A DNA stretch of 64,000 nt from Roseovarius litoreus (GCF_900142765.1 NZ_FRCB01000011.1:1-64000), one strand, 5' to 3'; positions 34,706 to 43,947 are shown, counted from the first letter of the stretch. Numbers and translations are program-made. Notes: generated by a model not told the origin, from the letters alone.

Positions 34706-35119
34706 ATGCGCCTCACGTCCTTCACAGATTACGGGCTTCGCGTGCTGATGCGCATGGCGGGCACCCCCGATCGCGCCTTCACGGCCGCCGACCTTGCCGC
34801 CGAGTTCCGTATCTCACGCAACCATCTGGCCAAGGTGATCTCGGCGCTTGCCGCGGCAGGTCTTCTGGAAACCCGGCGCGGCGGCGGCGGCGGCGCGATG
34901 CTGTCCCGCGCGCCCGAGGACATCCGTTTGGGCGATGTGGTGGCGGTGCTGGAGGCCGATCAGGCACTGGTCGAGTGTTTCGCCTCCGACACCAACGCCT
35001 GCACCCTGACCCCGCACTGCCGGTTGAAGGCTCGGCTGGCCCATGCCGAGGCGGCTTTCATCGACGAGCTAAACCGCAGCACCCTGGCCGATTGCGTCTA
35101 TCTGCCGGAAGACGCCTGA
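34706..35119 (+). CDS. Rrf2-family regulator, NsrR-like
   Basis: 137 residues from the ATG at 34706 with AGGAG upstream; an earlier in-frame ATG is not supported. The winged helix is LTSFTDYGLRVLMRMAG to ISRNHLAKVISALAAAGLLE with the glycine loop RRGGGGGAML. Three cysteines, ECFASDTNACTLTPHC, are placed as in NsrR (spacing 7 and 5), which would hold an NO-sensing Fe-S cluster. It is divergent from the hemerythrin-nnrS transcript and probably represses it until NO is present. Confidence 0.85.
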   Translation: MRLTSFTDYGLRVLMRMAGTPDRAFTAADLAAEFRISRNHLAKVISALAAAGLLETRRGGGGGAMLSRAPEDIRLGDVVAVLEADQALVECFASDTNACTLTPHCRLKARLAHAEAAFIDELNRSTLADCVYLPEDA

Positions 35120-35490
35120 CGGGTCAGCAGTTGTCGGGCCATCAGCGCGATCGCGCCCCAGACCGCGCTGCGCAGGGCCATGGCGTAAACGGTGCGCATC
35201 TCGAAGGCTCCACCCTGGGCGACATGCAGACCGAAGGCCACAAAGACCAGCAGCGTTGCGGCGAAAATCGCGAGAGACAGAGGATAGGCCCATCGCCGCC
35301 CCTGCCACAGACCCAGGCCCGCTACGACATACGCCAGTCCAGCCAGTGTGTTGAACCACAAGACGAACAGGACGACCGCCCCCATCTCGAGCGCACCAAG
35401 CAGCGTGGTGCCGCCAGAAACAACCGTCAAAAGGCCGAAGGCAATCGCAACTCCACCCGTAATGCGCAGCAGTCTATCCTGTTTTTTCAT
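35098..35490 (-). CDS. small integral membrane protein, unknown
   Basis: A 130-residue protein with four hydrophobic helices: ITGGVAIAFGLLTVVSGG, MGAVVLFVLWFNTLAGLAYV, WAYPLSLAIFAATLLVFVAFG and a shorter one. No signature is recognised. Its 5' end overlaps the TetR gene by 17 bases, and its 3' end overlaps the convergent Rrf2 gene by 22 bases. Confidence 0.7.
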   Translation of the reverse strand: MKKQDRLLRITGGVAIAFGLLTVVSGGTTLLGALEMGAVVLFVLWFNTLAGLAYVVAGLGLWQGRRWAYPLSLAIFAATLLVFVAFGLHVAQGGAFEMRTVYAMALRSAVWGAIALMARQLLTRQASSGR

Positions 35491-36097
35491 CGCAAACGTC
35501 CTCCTGAGCGTTTAGCAGCGCCAACTGCACGTCGAACAATCGCAACCCCTCTTGCGGGAGCGAAAAGCCCCGCGCGCCGAGCGTCCAGCGGATGGCGACA
35601 CCCTGAACCAGCGATGTCAGCAGGATGGCGGCATCCTCCGGGCTGACGTCGCGCTTCAGGTCGCCCGCGGCCTGAAGATCATTGATCACGGCAACAAGGC
35701 GGCTCTGGAACGCGCCCAGAAGCCCGCGAAACACGTCGCGCAGGGCTTGATTGTCCACCTGCAACTCGCGCGAGAACAGGATAGACGGCAGCGCAGGCGT
35801 CGCGGATATGGCCGTCAGTTGCGCACCGATCAGCGCCTTCAGGCGCGCATGCGGCTCGCTGGCCCCGCCCTCGGCTGCGACCCAATCACGCTGCAAGCGG
35901 TCCGCGATATCCTCCGCCACCGCCAACCAGAGCGCGCCCTTTGTGGGGAAATGCCGGAAGATTGCAGGCTGACTGAGGCCTATGGCGCGCGCGACATCCG
36001 TGGTGCTGAGCCGGTCCGGGCCGATTTCATCGGCCAGTCGCAGAACCTCAGCCACGATCTGCGCCTTTCGCTCTTCCGCGCTTTGACGGCCCGACAT
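35474..36097 (-). CDS. TetR-family repressor
   Basis: A 207-residue regulator with the N-terminal helix-turn-helix DRLSTTDVARAIGLSQPAIF followed by RHFPTKGALWLAVAED, the standard TetR pattern. The C-terminal ligand domain is variable and gives no hint of the ligand. A perfect palindrome lies 13 bases ahead of its start, between it and the divergent b561-efflux genes, so it very likely controls both directions. Confidence 0.9.
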   Translation of the reverse strand: MSGRQSAEERKAQIVAEVLRLADEIGPDRLSTTDVARAIGLSQPAIFRHFPTKGALWLAVAEDIADRLQRDWVAAEGGASEPHARLKALIGAQLTAISATPALPSILFSRELQVDNQALRDVFRGLLGAFQSRLVAVINDLQAAGDLKRDVSPEDAAILLTSLVQGVAIRWTLGARGFSLPQEGLRLFDVQLALLNAQEDVCDEKTG

Positions 36098-36109
36098 GCA
36101 TCACCTCTT

Positions 36110-36125
36110 GTTAGTTATAACTAAC
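36110..36125. promoter_or_regulatory. 16-bp perfect palindrome, TetR operator
   Basis: GTTAGTTATAACTAAC reads the same on both strands and lies in the TetR/b561 divergent gap; the following TATACTGTTGAC region could hold a promoter. Confidence 0.75.
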
Positions 36126-36193
36126 TAACATATACTGTTGACAACCGCAACCTCTATCCCGAGTCGCGCGCCCGGATCGAAAGGACCCCCGCC

Positions 36194-36691
36194 ATGCCCG
36201 TCACAACCGCCCCGACCGGCTATTCCCGCCTGCAGATCGCGCTGCATTGGCTCGTCTTCGCGCTGATCGCGCAGCAATACATCTTCAAGGATGCGATGTC
36301 GGCTGCCTGGGACCGCATCACCGACGGGCTGGAGGCCGGGTTTGACCCGCTCGTGCTGGCCCATGTGGCGGGCGGCGCGCTGGTGATGATCTTCGCGCTA
36401 TGGCGGCTGACGCTCCGCACCCGGCGGGGCGTGCCCCCGGCGATCGACGCGAGCAAGCTGCAGGGCATCCTCGCCAAGCTCACCCATGTGGGCCTTTACG
36501 CGCTGATGATCCTGATGCCCGTCAGCGGCTCGGTCGCGTGGTTTGGCGGGGTCGAGGCGGCGGCTCAGGGGCACAACGTGATGAAGATCGTCCTGCTGGC
36601 GCTGATCGCTCTGCATGTGGTCGGCGCGCTCTACCATCAATTCGTGTTGCGTGACGGGACGCTGGCGCGGATGCGCCGGGCACAGGGCTGA
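36194..36691 (+). CDS. cytochrome b561-family membrane protein
   Basis: A 165-residue protein with four transmembrane helices and haem histidines in LHWLVFALIAQQY, LAHVAGGALVMIFALWRL, LTHVGLYALMILMPVSG and LHVVGALYHQFVLRDG, as in the bacterial b561 family. It would move electrons from quinol or cytosolic reductant. It is the first gene divergent from TetR and is followed by the efflux pair after five bases, an unusual pairing. Confidence 0.88.
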   Translation: MPVTTAPTGYSRLQIALHWLVFALIAQQYIFKDAMSAAWDRITDGLEAGFDPLVLAHVAGGALVMIFALWRLTLRTRRGVPPAIDASKLQGILAKLTHVGLYALMILMPVSGSVAWFGGVEAAAQGHNVMKIVLLALIALHVVGALYHQFVLRDGTLARMRRAQG

Positions 36692-36696
36692 GTCCC

Positions 36697-37995
36697 ATGC
36701 GCCTCGCCCCCCTCCTTGCCGTGCCGCCTATAGCTCTTGGGATCGCCGCAGCGGTCTGGATGATCGCCTCGGCCCCCGGCCCCGCGCAGATTGACGGGCG
36801 CGCGCCCGCCCTGCCCGTCCGGGTAATGACCGTCGCGGTTGAGGATATCCGCCCGACCGCCACGGCGTGGGGTAACCTGCGGGCGGCCGACACTTGGGTC
36901 GCCGTGGCCGAGGTGCAGGGCGAGGTGATCTGGCGGCACCCCGACCTTGAGCCCGGTCGCCTGATCCCCGATGGGACCGAGGTTCTGCGCATCGACCCCG
37001 CCGATTACGAACTGGCGCTGGCGCAATCGCAGGCCGATCTGGCAGCACTTGCCGCCGAGACCGCACAACTGACCGCCGAGGCGGCCAACACGGGCCGCAT
37101 CCTCGAACTGGAACGTGCCCGGCTGGCGCTGGCCGAGGCCGAACTGACGCGCACCCGGACCCTCGCCCAACAGGCCACAGTTCCGCAATCGCGCGTCGAT
37201 GAGGCCGAGCGTGCCACGCTTCTGGCCCGCCGCACGGTCGCGGAACTGGAGAACACGCTCGCCCTGATCCCATCGCGCGAGGAGAGGATCGCGGCGCAGG
37301 TCGCACGCAGCGAGGCCGCCATCGACCGCGCGCGCCGCGCGCTCGACCGCACGACCCTGACGACGCCGTTCGACATGCGCGTGACCGAGGTAAATGCGGA
37401 GCTGTTTCAGACCGTCAGCCCCGGTCAGGTGGTGATCCGCGGCGACGGGATCGCAGCGGCCGAAGTCGTGGCCCATCTGCCAATCGACAGCTTTCGCCGC
37501 CTGCTGGGAGATGCGCCCGAAGGCATCACCCTTGCCGACATGATGCGCGACATGCCCGCCACGCAGATCGAGGTGACGCTCAGCCCGCTGTCGGACCCGA
37601 CACAGATCTGGACCGCCCATGTGGCTCGGATCGAGGGCGCGCTGGATGCCCGCGCGCGCACCGTCCCTGTCGTCGTCAGGGTTGACGACCCCTATGAGGG
37701 CGCGGACCCGCCCCGCCGCCTGCCGCTGGTGCCCAACATGCAGGTGCAGCTTTCCTTTTCGGGCGCTTCCATGACAGGCCTCATCGCGATCCCCGAGGCG
37801 GCGTTGCATGGCGACATGGTGCGTATCCTTGGCCCCGACGACCTGCTGGAATTGCGCCCCGTCACCGCCGGTTTTGCACAAGACGGCTCGGTCATCATCA
37901 CCGATGGGCTCGCCCCGGGCGACCGCGTCGTGATCGACGACATCGCCCCGGCCATCCCCGGCATGGCCCTGACGCCAATCGAGGCCGCGCAATGA
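36697..37995 (+). CDS. RND efflux periplasmic adaptor (membrane fusion protein)
   Basis: A 432-residue protein anchored by an N-terminal helix (LAPLLAVPPIALGIAAAVW) rather than a lipid. Then come a lipoyl-like half (AVEDIRPTATAWGNLRAADTW), a long Ala/Glu coiled-coil hairpin (residues 110-200), a second half with RTTLTTPFDMRVTEVNAEL and a beta-barrel tail. It bridges the pump to an outer-membrane channel; no channel gene is present nearby. It overlaps the pump gene by four bases. Confidence 0.92.
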   Translation: MRLAPLLAVPPIALGIAAAVWMIASAPGPAQIDGRAPALPVRVMTVAVEDIRPTATAWGNLRAADTWVAVAEVQGEVIWRHPDLEPGRLIPDGTEVLRIDPADYELALAQSQADLAALAAETAQLTAEAANTGRILELERARLALAEAELTRTRTLAQQATVPQSRVDEAERATLLARRTVAELENTLALIPSREERIAAQVARSEAAIDRARRALDRTTLTTPFDMRVTEVNAELFQTVSPGQVVIRGDGIAAAEVVAHLPIDSFRRLLGDAPEGITLADMMRDMPATQIEVTLSPLSDPTQIWTAHVARIEGALDARARTVPVVVRVDDPYEGADPPRRLPLVPNMQVQLSFSGASMTGLIAIPEAALHGDMVRILGPDDLLELRPVTAGFAQDGSVIITDGLAPGDRVVIDDIAPAIPGMALTPIEAAQ

Positions 37996-40900
37996 TCCGC
38001 TGGTTCACCGGCCACCCGACGGCGGGCAACCTGCTGCTTTTGCTGTTCCTCGCCGCCGGGGCCTTTGCCGCGCCGGGTCTCTTGCGCGAAACCTTCCCGG
38101 ATTTCCGCGCTGTCGAGGCCGAGATCACCGTGCCCTACCGGGGCGCTGCCGCCGAGGATGTCGAAGGCGCGATCTGCGCGCCGCTGTGGGACGGGGTGCA
38201 GGGTGTCGAGGGGCTGGAAACCTTCACCTGCACCGCACACACCGGCCGCGCGCGGGCCGTGGCAACCATGGCGCCGGGCAATGACGCGCTGCGTTTCGTC
38301 AACTCACTGCGGACCGAGGTTTCGGCCATCGACAGCTTCCCTGACCGTGCCGATCCTGCGGTCGTGCGCGAATTGCACCGCTCCGATCCGGTCACCTCGG
38401 TCGCCATCTCGGGCGATCTGCCACTGGGCGAGTTGGACCTTTATGCCGACGGCCTGTCGGACCAATTGACTGCCCTGCCGGGTGTTGCGCGCGTGACGCG
38501 CGGGGGCCTCGGCGCCCGGACACTGTCCATCACGACAGACCGCGCCGTGCTCGACAGCCACGGCCTGACGCCTGCCGCATTGGCCGCCGCCATCGCCGCG
38601 CAGAACATCGACCTGCCCGCCGGAACGCTGGAGGGTCCAGGCGCTGACCTGACCCTGCGTTTCACCGCCGAGCGCGATACAGCAATCACCCTTGCGACCA
38701 TCCCCGTGCTGGTCCTGCCGAATGGCGCGACCCTGACATTAGGAGATGTAGCCGTGATCGAAGAAGGCTTCGAGCCGCCGCAGGACCGCGCCCTTGTCGA
38801 TGGCACCCCGGCCATCGTGATCGACGTCGCCAAGGCACTTGATGCCGACGCGCTGCGCGTGCTCGACGGGGTCGCGGCGCTGGTGGCCGAGGAAACCGCA
38901 CGCCTGCCCGACACGATCATGGTCGAGGTGGTGCAGGACGTGACATCCATCATCCGCGACCGGCTGGTGATGCTGGTGCAGAACGGGGTGATCGGCCTTG
39001 TGCTGGTCGTCGCTGTCATGAGCCTGTTTTTCCGACCCGGTTTTGCGATTTGGGCCGCAATGGGCCTGCCCGTGGCCTTTGCTGGGGCCTTCGTCTGGAT
39101 GGCGCTGACAGGGCTCAGCCTGAACATGATGACACTGGTGGCGCTTCTGATGGCGATCGGGATCGTGATGGACGATTCCATCGTGATCGCGGATTCCATC
39201 GCTGTACACGCCGCCAAGGGAGCCACGGTCGGGACCGTGGCGGCTGGTGTGGCCGCCGTGGCACCCGGCGTGATCTCGTCATTTCTGACGACGCTGGCGG
39301 TGTTCCTGCCTCTGGCCTTTCTGGCGGGCGAGTTGGGTGCCGTGCTCGAAGTCCTGCCGGTGGTCCTGCTGGCCGCACTCGCCGCCTCGCTGGTCGAGGC
39401 GTTCCTGATCCTGCCCCACCATCTGAAAGGCGGGATGAAGGATACCGCCCCATCTCGGTTCCGCCTCCGCTTCGATGCTGGCTTCGACGCACTGCGCGAG
39501 CACGGTGTGGGCCGTCTGGCCGATGCCGCGATCCGCTGGCGCTGGCTGGTCGCGGGGCTGGCCATCGGGGCCTTGATCCTGACGGTCGGCGCCTTGGGCG
39601 GTGGTGTGGTCAAGCGTGAGGCGATGCCCGAGATCGACGGCGACGTGCTCGAGGCGCGGCTGATGCTGCCTGCCGGCACCCCGCTGGCGCGCACGGGCCA
39701 AGCCGTCACACAGGTCGAGGCGGCCCTTGACCGCGTGAACGCCCGCCTCACCCCGGACCAGCCCGAGGCGCAACCGCTTGTCATCCGCCGCATCACCCGG
39801 CTTGGCCGCAACCTCTCGGCGGGCGAGACCGGCGCCCATGTCGCCACCGTCGCGGTAGACCTTCTGGGCGCGGAGACGCGCACCAGCACGCTCGACGAGA
39901 TCGTCACGCTCTGGCGCGAAGAGATCGGGCCTCTGCCGGGAGTGTCCTCGCTGATCCTGACCGAGCCGGGAATCGGTCCGCAGGGCATTGCCGTGGAACT
40001 GCGCCTGACCCATCCCGACCTCGCCACGCTGGAGGCGGCAGGTCGTGCCATGTTAGCGGAACTTGAAACCTATGCCGGTGTGCGCAACGCGATTGTCGAC
40101 CTGCGTCCGGGTGCACCGGAGCTGCGACTGAGCCTCTCGCCGGGTGCCGAGGCGCTGGGGCTGACCGCCACGGATGTGGCAGGCCAGCTTCGCGCGGGCT
40201 TCCTCGGCACGCAGCTTGCGGAAATCCGGCGCGGCGATCTGGCCTGGGATATCGAGGTTCGGCTGGCCGATGAGGACCGCACCACCCGCGCCGACCTGAA
40301 CCTCTTCGAGATTGCCCTGCCCGGTGGCGGCACCGTGCCGCTGTCGAGCATCGCCACGATAACCGAGGTGCGCGGCTGGGGCACCGTCACACGCCGCGAC
40401 GGGCTGCGCACCCTGACCGTTTCGGCCGATGTGGATGGGCGCATCGGCAATGCCGACGCGATCACTGCACGGCTGGCCGAGGGCTTCCTGCCCGATCTGG
40501 CAGCCTCCACCCCCGGCCTTGGCTTTGACATCGGCGGGCAGGCCGCGAATTCCGCCGAAACCGTCGCCTCGATCCTGCGCGGCTTTCTGATCGGACTGGT
40601 GGGCATCTACATCGTGCTCAGCTTCCAGTTCCGCAGCTATGTCGAGCCGCTGATCGTGATGATCACCATCCCGCTGGCGTTTCTGGGCGTGATCTGGGGG
40701 CATGTCCTGATGGGCTACAACATCTCCATGCCGTCGCTGGTGGGGGCGGCCTCGCTCGCGGGTATCGTGGTCAACAACGCGATCCTGCTGGTCGGCGTCA
40801 TCAACGCCCGTCGCGCCGAGGGGCTGTCCGCCGCGTTGGCTGCTGGCGAGGCTGTGCGGTCGCGGTTCCGCCCGATCTTCGTCTCGGTCTCGACCACGAT

Positions 40901-41093
40901 CATGGGGATGGCACCGCTGCTGCTGGAGACCTCGACCCAGGCCCAGACGCTCAAGCCGCTGGTGATCTCCGTGGTCTTCGGTCTGCTTGCCGCAACGGTC
41001 CTGATCCTTTTGGTGCTGCCCGCGTTCTATGCAGCACTCGAGGACGTGCGGCCAAGGAAACAGGGCCATCTCGCCGTTCCAGAAGGTCGCTGA
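37992..41093 (+). CDS. RND-family efflux pump, inner-membrane transporter
   Basis: A 1033-residue AcrB/MexB-type transporter with 12 helices and two large periplasmic loops. The proton-relay segment GIVMDDSIVIADSIAVHAAKG-like element is visible in the pieces MAIGIVMDDSIVIADSI and LNMMTLVALLMAIGIVMDD; the second half has SLVGAASLAGIVVNNAILL and RFRPIFVSVSTTIMGMAPLL. Substrates cannot be told from the sequence. It is controlled, with b561 and the adaptor, by the adjacent TetR protein. Confidence 0.94.
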   Translation: MIRWFTGHPTAGNLLLLLFLAAGAFAAPGLLRETFPDFRAVEAEITVPYRGAAAEDVEGAICAPLWDGVQGVEGLETFTCTAHTGRARAVATMAPGNDALRFVNSLRTEVSAIDSFPDRADPAVVRELHRSDPVTSVAISGDLPLGELDLYADGLSDQLTALPGVARVTRGGLGARTLSITTDRAVLDSHGLTPAALAAAIAAQNIDLPAGTLEGPGADLTLRFTAERDTAITLATIPVLVLPNGATLTLGDVAVIEEGFEPPQDRALVDGTPAIVIDVAKALDADALRVLDGVAALVAEETARLPDTIMVEVVQDVTSIIRDRLVMLVQNGVIGLVLVVAVMSLFFRPGFAIWAAMGLPVAFAGAFVWMALTGLSLNMMTLVALLMAIGIVMDDSIVIADSIAVHAAKGATVGTVAAGVAAVAPGVISSFLTTLAVFLPLAFLAGELGAVLEVLPVVLLAALAASLVEAFLILPHHLKGGMKDTAPSRFRLRFDAGFDALREHGVGRLADAAIRWRWLVAGLAIGALILTVGALGGGVVKREAMPEIDGDVLEARLMLPAGTPLARTGQAVTQVEAALDRVNARLTPDQPEAQPLVIRRITRLGRNLSAGETGAHVATVAVDLLGAETRTSTLDEIVTLWREEIGPLPGVSSLILTEPGIGPQGIAVELRLTHPDLATLEAAGRAMLAELETYAGVRNAIVDLRPGAPELRLSLSPGAEALGLTATDVAGQLRAGFLGTQLAEIRRGDLAWDIEVRLADEDRTTRADLNLFEIALPGGGTVPLSSIATITEVRGWGTVTRRDGLRTLTVSADVDGRIGNADAITARLAEGFLPDLAASTPGLGFDIGGQAANSAETVASILRGFLIGLVGIYIVLSFQFRSYVEPLIVMITIPLAFLGVIWGHVLMGYNISMPSLVGAASLAGIVVNNAILLVGVINARRAEGLSAALAAGEAVRSRFRPIFVSVSTTIMGMAPLLLETSTQAQTLKPLVISVVFGLLAATVLILLVLPAFYAALEDVRPRKQGHLAVPEGR

Positions 41094-41240
41094 CACCACC
41101 GGCCGCCTCAAGAAACATGATTGTTCGAAACCTGCGGTGACCTTGGCGACTTGTTGAGCTCAGTTCGGGCGGTACCAGTCGGCATTCGCCAAGGGGACGC
41201 CCGCAAGGCATCGAACGAAATTTCGGCCAAGACCGCTCTG

Positions 41241-41666
41241 TCAGGGCCTGTAGGCCGCGTCCTGCTGCCAGCCGGTAAAGCCGCTCTGCAGGACGACGAC
41301 GTTCGAGCGCCCTGCCACCCGCAGCGCGAAGGCCGCTTGGGCCGACAGGCTGCCAGTGTTGCAGAACAGGATGGTCATCCGGTCCTCGGGGATCTGGTCG
41401 ATCCGGTCGAGCACCTCGCGCCACTCGATGTTCACCGCGCCGGGGATCGTGCCTTCCTCGAACTGGCCCGCGTCGCGGGTGTCGACGAAGAGCGCGGCTT
41501 CAAAAACGGTCTGGTCGAGCTGCTGGGGCAGGATGATGCCGGCCTCGTATTCCGAGAACATCATGTATTCCTGCATGGCGTCGATGGCCGCGTCCTGCGC
41601 CAGAGTGGGCGCTGTGTGCAGCCCGAACGCGACGGTCGCTGCCGCCACAAGGTGTTTCAGGGTCAT
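41241..41666 (-). CDS. periplasmic rhodanese-domain protein
   Basis: A 141-residue exported protein: signal peptide HLVAAATVAFGLHTAPTLAQ, then one rhodanese domain with ALFVDTRDAGQFEEGTIPGA and the active-site loop TILFCNTGSLSAQAAFAL, where the cysteine would carry a persulfide. It ends QSGFTGWQQDAAYRP, a normal rhodanese tail. It is the last gene of a transcript with DsrE and a hydroxylase, 43 bases after DsrE. Confidence 0.88.
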   Translation of the reverse strand: MTLKHLVAAATVAFGLHTAPTLAQDAAIDAMQEYMMFSEYEAGIILPQQLDQTVFEAALFVDTRDAGQFEEGTIPGAVNIEWREVLDRIDQIPEDRMTILFCNTGSLSAQAAFALRVAGRSNVVVLQSGFTGWQQDAAYRP

Positions 41667-41709
41667 CCAGGGGTTCCTCCGTTTCGGTTTTCTGTTTTCT
41701 TGGCCGGCC

Positions 41710-42063
41710 TCAGAACACCAGCACCTTGTCGGCGACGAGCGTGTCCTGGGCGAGTTCGTCCATGGTCGATCGGCTCGTCCCCTCCATCATGTCGCCCTCG
41801 GCGAGGCCGCGGGCATCCATGCAGGTGCCGCACATCAGAACGCGCCCCCTGGCGGTAAGGACGCGGCCGATTATGCGCTCGAGATTGTAGTAGCCATCGG
41901 GCGTCTTCTGGCCGGCCTTGGCGCAGAGCACCGCGTCGGCCATCAGGAAGACGGTGATGTCCGCTTCAGGGTCGTTCTTGGCCAGCGCGTGGGCCATGCG
42001 CAGGCCGTTGAAGCTGCGCTCGGTGCCATAGGGTGGGTCGTTGGGAAGGATCAGGTGGTTCAC
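41710..42063 (-). CDS. DsrE/DsrF-family sulfur-relay protein
   Basis: A 117-residue protein with the DsrE fold: LNDPPYGTERSFNGLRMAHALA-like N-terminus (ILPNDPPYGTERSFNGLRM), VFLMADAVLCAKAGQKTPDG and the conserved VLMCGTCMDARGL, whose cysteines can carry sulfur. It overlaps the hydroxylase gene by four bases. Role: passing sulfane sulfur between partner proteins. Confidence 0.88.
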   Translation of the reverse strand: MNHLILPNDPPYGTERSFNGLRMAHALAKNDPEADITVFLMADAVLCAKAGQKTPDGYYNLERIIGRVLTARGRVLMCGTCMDARGLAEGDMMEGTSRSTMDELAQDTLVADKVLVF

Positions 42064-42914
42064 TCGACGCGCTCCTTCGCCGTGATGCGTGGGTCCAGCG
42101 CGTGGCCCGAGGCCGGGCCGCGCAAGGGCTGGACCAGCATCCGGTCGAGCCAGAGGTCGCGGCGGGTGCGGAACTGTTCGATGCCGATCTCTATCCCCTC
42201 ATGTCCCTTGGCGGGCTGGGCGATGTAGGTGCCGAGCAGCCGGTCCCACCACGGCAGGTTGAAGCCATAATTCGAGTTGGTCTCGCGCGGATCGACGGAA
42301 TGGTGGACGCGGTGCATGTCCGGCGTCACGACGAACAGGCGCAGGACACGGTCCAAGGGGCGCGGCAGGTCGATATTGGCGTGATTGAAGAGTGCTGTGG
42401 CGTTGAGGATCACCTCGAACATCAGCACCGCGACGGCGGGCGGACCGAGGGCCGCGACCACCGCCAGCTTGATCCCCATCGAGATGAGGATCTCCACGGG
42501 ATGAAAGCGCAGCCCCGTGGTTGCGTCGAAGTCGAGATCGGCGTGGTGCATCCGGTGCAGCCGCCAGAGCCCGGGCACGGCGTGGAACATCACGTGCTGA
42601 AGGTAGATCGCCAGATCGAGCACCAGCATGGAGACTACAACCGCAACCCAGACCAGCACGTCGATGTTGTTAAACAGACCCCAGCCACGCTCTTCGGCCA
42701 TGACCGCGAGCCCGACGGCGATGATCGGGAAGGTCAGCCGCAGGATCGCGGTGTCGAGCACCACGAGCGCGAGGTTGTTCGTCCAGCGGATGACGCGCGG
42801 GATCTCGCGCCGACGGCGGGGCGCCGCCACCTCCCATAGCGCCATGGCGACCAGGACGCCGAGAAAGGCGACAAGGCGGATGGTCGGTTCGGCGGCGAGG
42901 ATGGTCTCGGACAT
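42060..42914 (-). CDS. fatty acid hydroxylase/sterol desaturase-family membrane enzyme
   Basis: 284 residues from the ATG at 42914; a longer frame upstream would run into the divergent regulator. Three histidine boxes for a di-iron site are seen: LQHVMFH, LHRMHHADLDFD and MHRVHHSVDPRETNSNYG, with four hydrophobic segments. It hydroxylates a lipid of unknown identity. Members near ArsR-rhodanese-DsrE gene sets are common in sulfide or biofilm (BigR-like) clusters, from memory. Confidence 0.88.
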   Translation of the reverse strand: MSETILAAEPTIRLVAFLGVLVAMALWEVAAPRRRREIPRVIRWTNNLALVVLDTAILRLTFPIIAVGLAVMAEERGWGLFNNIDVLVWVAVVVSMLVLDLAIYLQHVMFHAVPGLWRLHRMHHADLDFDATTGLRFHPVEILISMGIKLAVVAALGPPAVAVLMFEVILNATALFNHANIDLPRPLDRVLRLFVVTPDMHRVHHSVDPRETNSNYGFNLPWWDRLLGTYIAQPAKGHEGIEIGIEQFRTRRDLWLDRMLVQPLRGPASGHALDPRITAKERVE

Positions 42915-42956
42915 AGGGCGCGGGCCTTGGGGCTTGTGGGGCGCGAAGGACTCGCT

Positions 42957-42982
42957 ATTATTCAATCCATCGCTTGAATGAT
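42957..42982. promoter_or_regulatory. inverted repeat between hydroxylase and ArsR genes
   Basis: ATTCAA-N8-TTGAAT (42960-42979), extended imperfectly by three bases on each side. Size and place fit an ArsR-family operator for the divergent pair. Confidence 0.65.
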
Positions 42983-43002
42983 CTACCGTTTGGAGACGTC
43001 CC

Positions 43003-43668
43003 GTGTCAATCAGCCCGAAGCTGGCTCTGCTCGAAGAATACGCACTCGTCGCACGCGCCCTGTCGGCTCCGGCCCGGCTGTCGCTTCTCGAACAACTGGC
43101 GCAAGGGGAACGCGGTGTGGAAGCGCTTGCGGAAAAGACCGGCCTCACCATCGCCAACTGTTCGCAGCATCTGCAGCAGCTCCGCCGTGCGGGCCTCGCC
43201 ACCAGCCGCCGAGACGGCAAGGCGGTGATCTACCGACTGACCGACGCGAAGACGCTTCAACTGATGGACCTTCTGCGCATCGTTGCGGAGCGGAACCTCG
43301 CGCAGGTCGAGCGCATCCTGCGGGGCCTCTCGGGCGGCGAGGACGCCCCCGAACCGGTCAGCCGCGCGGACCTCGCCGCACGGCTCGCGGAAGGCTCCGT
43401 CACCGTGCTCGACGTGAGACCGGCAGACGAATACGCTGCAGGCCACATTCCAGGCGCGCTGAACGCCACTCTGGCGCAGCTAGAGCAGATCCTCCCCAGG
43501 CTCGAGCTGGACGCCGAGATCGTCGCCTATTGCCGCGGCCCCTACTGCGTCTACGCCCACCAGGCCGTCGCAACGCTGCGCCGCCACGGGCTCAACGCGC
43601 GGCGACTGGAAGGCGGTCTGCCGGAATGGCGCGAGGATGGAAGGCCCGTGCTCATCGACGCGGAATGA
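43003..43668 (+). CDS. ArsR-family regulator fused to a rhodanese domain
   Basis: A 221-residue protein starting at GTG with GGAG seven bases ahead. Residues 1-105 are a winged helix (ALSAPARLSLLEQLAQGERG, ALAEKTGLTIANCSQHLQQL). Residues 120-218 are a rhodanese domain: VTVLDVRPADEYAAGHIPGA and the active-site loop IVAYCRGPYCVYAHQAVATL. The regulator part has a single cysteine (Cys53), so it lacks the two-cysteine switch of SqrR/BigR; the rhodanese cysteine may instead sense persulfide. It probably represses itself and the divergent hydroxylase-DsrE-rhodanese transcript. Confidence 0.88.
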   Translation: MSISPKLALLEEYALVARALSAPARLSLLEQLAQGERGVEALAEKTGLTIANCSQHLQQLRRAGLATSRRDGKAVIYRLTDAKTLQLMDLLRIVAERNLAQVERILRGLSGGEDAPEPVSRADLAARLAEGSVTVLDVRPADEYAAGHIPGALNATLAQLEQILPRLELDAEIVAYCRGPYCVYAHQAVATLRRHGLNARRLEGGLPEWREDGRPVLIDAE

Positions 43669-43947
43669 GTGGTCCTTTGCTTGGGCAAGCCCGCGCCGCG
43701 TCGCACCCAAGCTACGCCACTGTTTTCCGTTTGCGTAAACACGTAGCAGGCCAGCGTGAAGGCGAAGCCATTCCGTTCACCAGCAGTCCACATCATTGCA
43801 CGGGACCCGGCTTACGAGGGCGGATTGCTAAAGTGTGCGACGGGACACGATATCACGCGATCACAACATGAACATGTGCTGCACACGACGTCGCTCAAAC
43901 CATTGAAATCCTACCGCAATCTCTACCATCCATCACTGGACGATCTG
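43669..43947. other. 279-base intergenic gap
   Basis: Between convergent genes. No gene, strong hairpin or repeat is apparent. Several short frames are present but have no ribosome site. Confidence 0.6.

Noticed and set aside
38441..40051. 536-codon minus-strand open frame
   Set aside because: It lies opposite the RND pump gene and reads as a low-complexity Arg/Ser/Thr product, typical of a shadow.
42960..42979. Exact SqrR-type site
   Set aside because: The arms ATTCAA and TTGAAT fit an ArsR operator, but the ATTC to GAAT spacing is 12 bases, so it is not claimed as the known SqrR consensus.
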